Positions 5,268 to 5,513 of a stretch of 5,513 nt of DNA are shown in pieces. Numbering within the stretch: the first letter of the stretch is position 1; every line of letters starts with the position of its first letter. The position numbers and the translations under genes were made by a program. The stretch is taken from the NCBI GenBank assembly GCA_944385065.1, contig CALWVX010000118.1, positions 1 through 5,513 of the forward strand, given 5' to 3'. Origin of the DNA: an uncultured Oscillospiraceae bacterium. GTDB lineage: Bacteria > Bacillota > Clostridia > Oscillospirales > Oscillospiraceae. The notes under the pieces were generated by a model that was not told the DNA's origin, made no database searches, and saw only the letters and a list, made by a program, of their open reading frames with translations.

Positions 5268-5275
5268 AAGCCGCG
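5259..5275 (+). other. Hairpin spanning the leuC stop codon
   Basis: CGCGGCT (5259-5265) and AGCCGCG (5269-5275) form a perfect 7-bp stem around AAA, and the TAA stop (5265-5267) lies at the loop. No T-run follows, so it is not a rho-independent terminator. It could stabilise the 3' end of leuC mRNA or pause ribosomes at the stop; its role is unknown. Confidence 0.5.
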
Positions 5276-5284
5276 CAGGCCGGC

Positions 5285-5397
5285 AGAGTGGAGAGTAGAG
5301 CGTGAAGAAAAGGGCTTCGCCGAAGGCGAATGACGTTAAAATTGTCCGGCGCAGCCGGACACCCTATCTCCACTCTTAACTCTTCACTCTCCACTCT
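5285..5397. repeat. MITE-like inverted-repeat element between leuC and leuD
   Basis: The 113-bp segment is bounded by exact 12-bp inverted repeats AGAGTGGAGAGT (5285-5296) and ACTCTCCACTCT (5386-5397). Pairing continues imperfectly to 24 bp (20 of 24, up to 5308 and from 5374). Inside are two hairpins, TTCGCC-GAA-GGCGAA (5316-5330) and an 8-bp stem TGTCCGGC/GCCGGACA (5343-5361). CTCCACTCT also occurs directly at 5368-5376 and 5389-5397. There is no coding capacity and no clear target-site duplication. Its structure fits a small non-autonomous mobile or palindromic intergenic repeat. I recall GA-rich repeats of this look between genes of GC-rich gut Clostridia, but copy number cannot be seen here. 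Confidence 0.65.
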
Positions 5398-5436
5398 AAT
5401 AAAAAAGAGTTTATCGAGAAAGGAATTGACCGATCT

Positions 5437-5513
5437 ATGAAGGTTTACAAATACGGCGCCAACGTGGACACCGACGTGATCATCCCCGCCCGGCACCTGA
5501 ACGACCCGTCCCC
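5437..5513 (+). CDS. leuD: 3-isopropylmalate dehydratase small subunit, N-terminal part (cut by window edge)
   Basis: Only the first 25 codons are present. They encode MKVYKYGANVDTDVIIPARH and a few more residues; NVDTDVIIPARHLN is the family signature that begins the swivelling small subunit of isopropylmalate isomerase. The ATG at 5437 is preceded by AAAGGA at 5419-5424, a usable but rather distant (12-base) ribosome site just after the repeat element. LeuD pairs with the LeuC encoded upstream to form the active enzyme. No promoter is evident directly before it, so it is probably read from the leuC promoter through the repeat. The rest of the gene lies beyond 5513. Confidence 0.93.
   Translation, partial: MKVYKYGANVDTDVIIPARHLNDPS

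Noticed and set aside
5393..5412. Small stem ACTCT/AGAGT followed by TT as a terminator before leuD
   Set aside because: A 5-bp AT-rich stem with an 8-base loop and only two or three T is too weak, and a terminator here would separate leuC from leuD.
5268..5436. CRISPR-like or small-RNA interpretation of the leuC-leuD spacer
   Set aside because: The repeated units are inverted and overlap within one 113-bp element; there are no regularly spaced direct repeats with unique spacers, and no dedicated promoter is visible.

Overview
The window is 5,513 bases of GC-rich DNA with Bacillota-style translation signals (AGGAGG-type ribosome binding sites a few bases before ATG). A LysM/glycosyl-hydrolase-18 protein of the spore-cortex type, a clostridial-style amidase, a short (418-residue) monofunctional-type LeuC and GA-rich intergenic repeats together suggest a spore-forming, GC-rich Clostridia member, possibly Oscillospiraceae. 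The lineage is an inference from gene content, not from a marker gene.

Layout from left to right. Positions 1-139 are non-coding and hold two hairpins of opposite polarity: one looks like the terminator of a + strand gene lying off the left edge, the other like the terminator of the first minus-strand gene. Positions 140-1012 (minus) hold a tightly coupled pair, a FlK-like hotdog thioesterase followed 3 bases later by a YbaK/EbsC-type aminoacyl-tRNA deacylase. Positions 1044-3111 (minus) hold a second pair, an Amidase_3/SH3 N-acetylmuramoyl-L-alanine amidase followed 13 bases later by a 2xLysM-GH18 protein resembling spore SleL/YaaH; together they would cleave both the peptide and the glycan side of peptidoglycan. 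A strong hairpin at 3174-3215 separates this pair from a Crp/Fnr-family regulator (3201-3860, minus).

The regulator is divergent from leuC (4011-5267, plus), and the two promoters overlap in about 150 bases. A 5-6-5 palindrome of the geometry used by Crp/Fnr proteins lies on the leuC -10 box. leuC is followed by a 113-bp MITE-like inverted-repeat element and then by the first 25 codons of leuD (from 5437, cut by the window edge). LeuC and LeuD form isopropylmalate isomerase, the second step of leucine synthesis.

Most of the window is ordinary core and accessory metabolism, and no clearly new multi-gene system is visible. The items that best reward a second look are the crp/leuC control region, the repeat inserted inside the leuCD operon, the possible RBS-masking hairpin in front of the regulator, and the amidase whose expected first zinc histidine appears to be phenylalanine.
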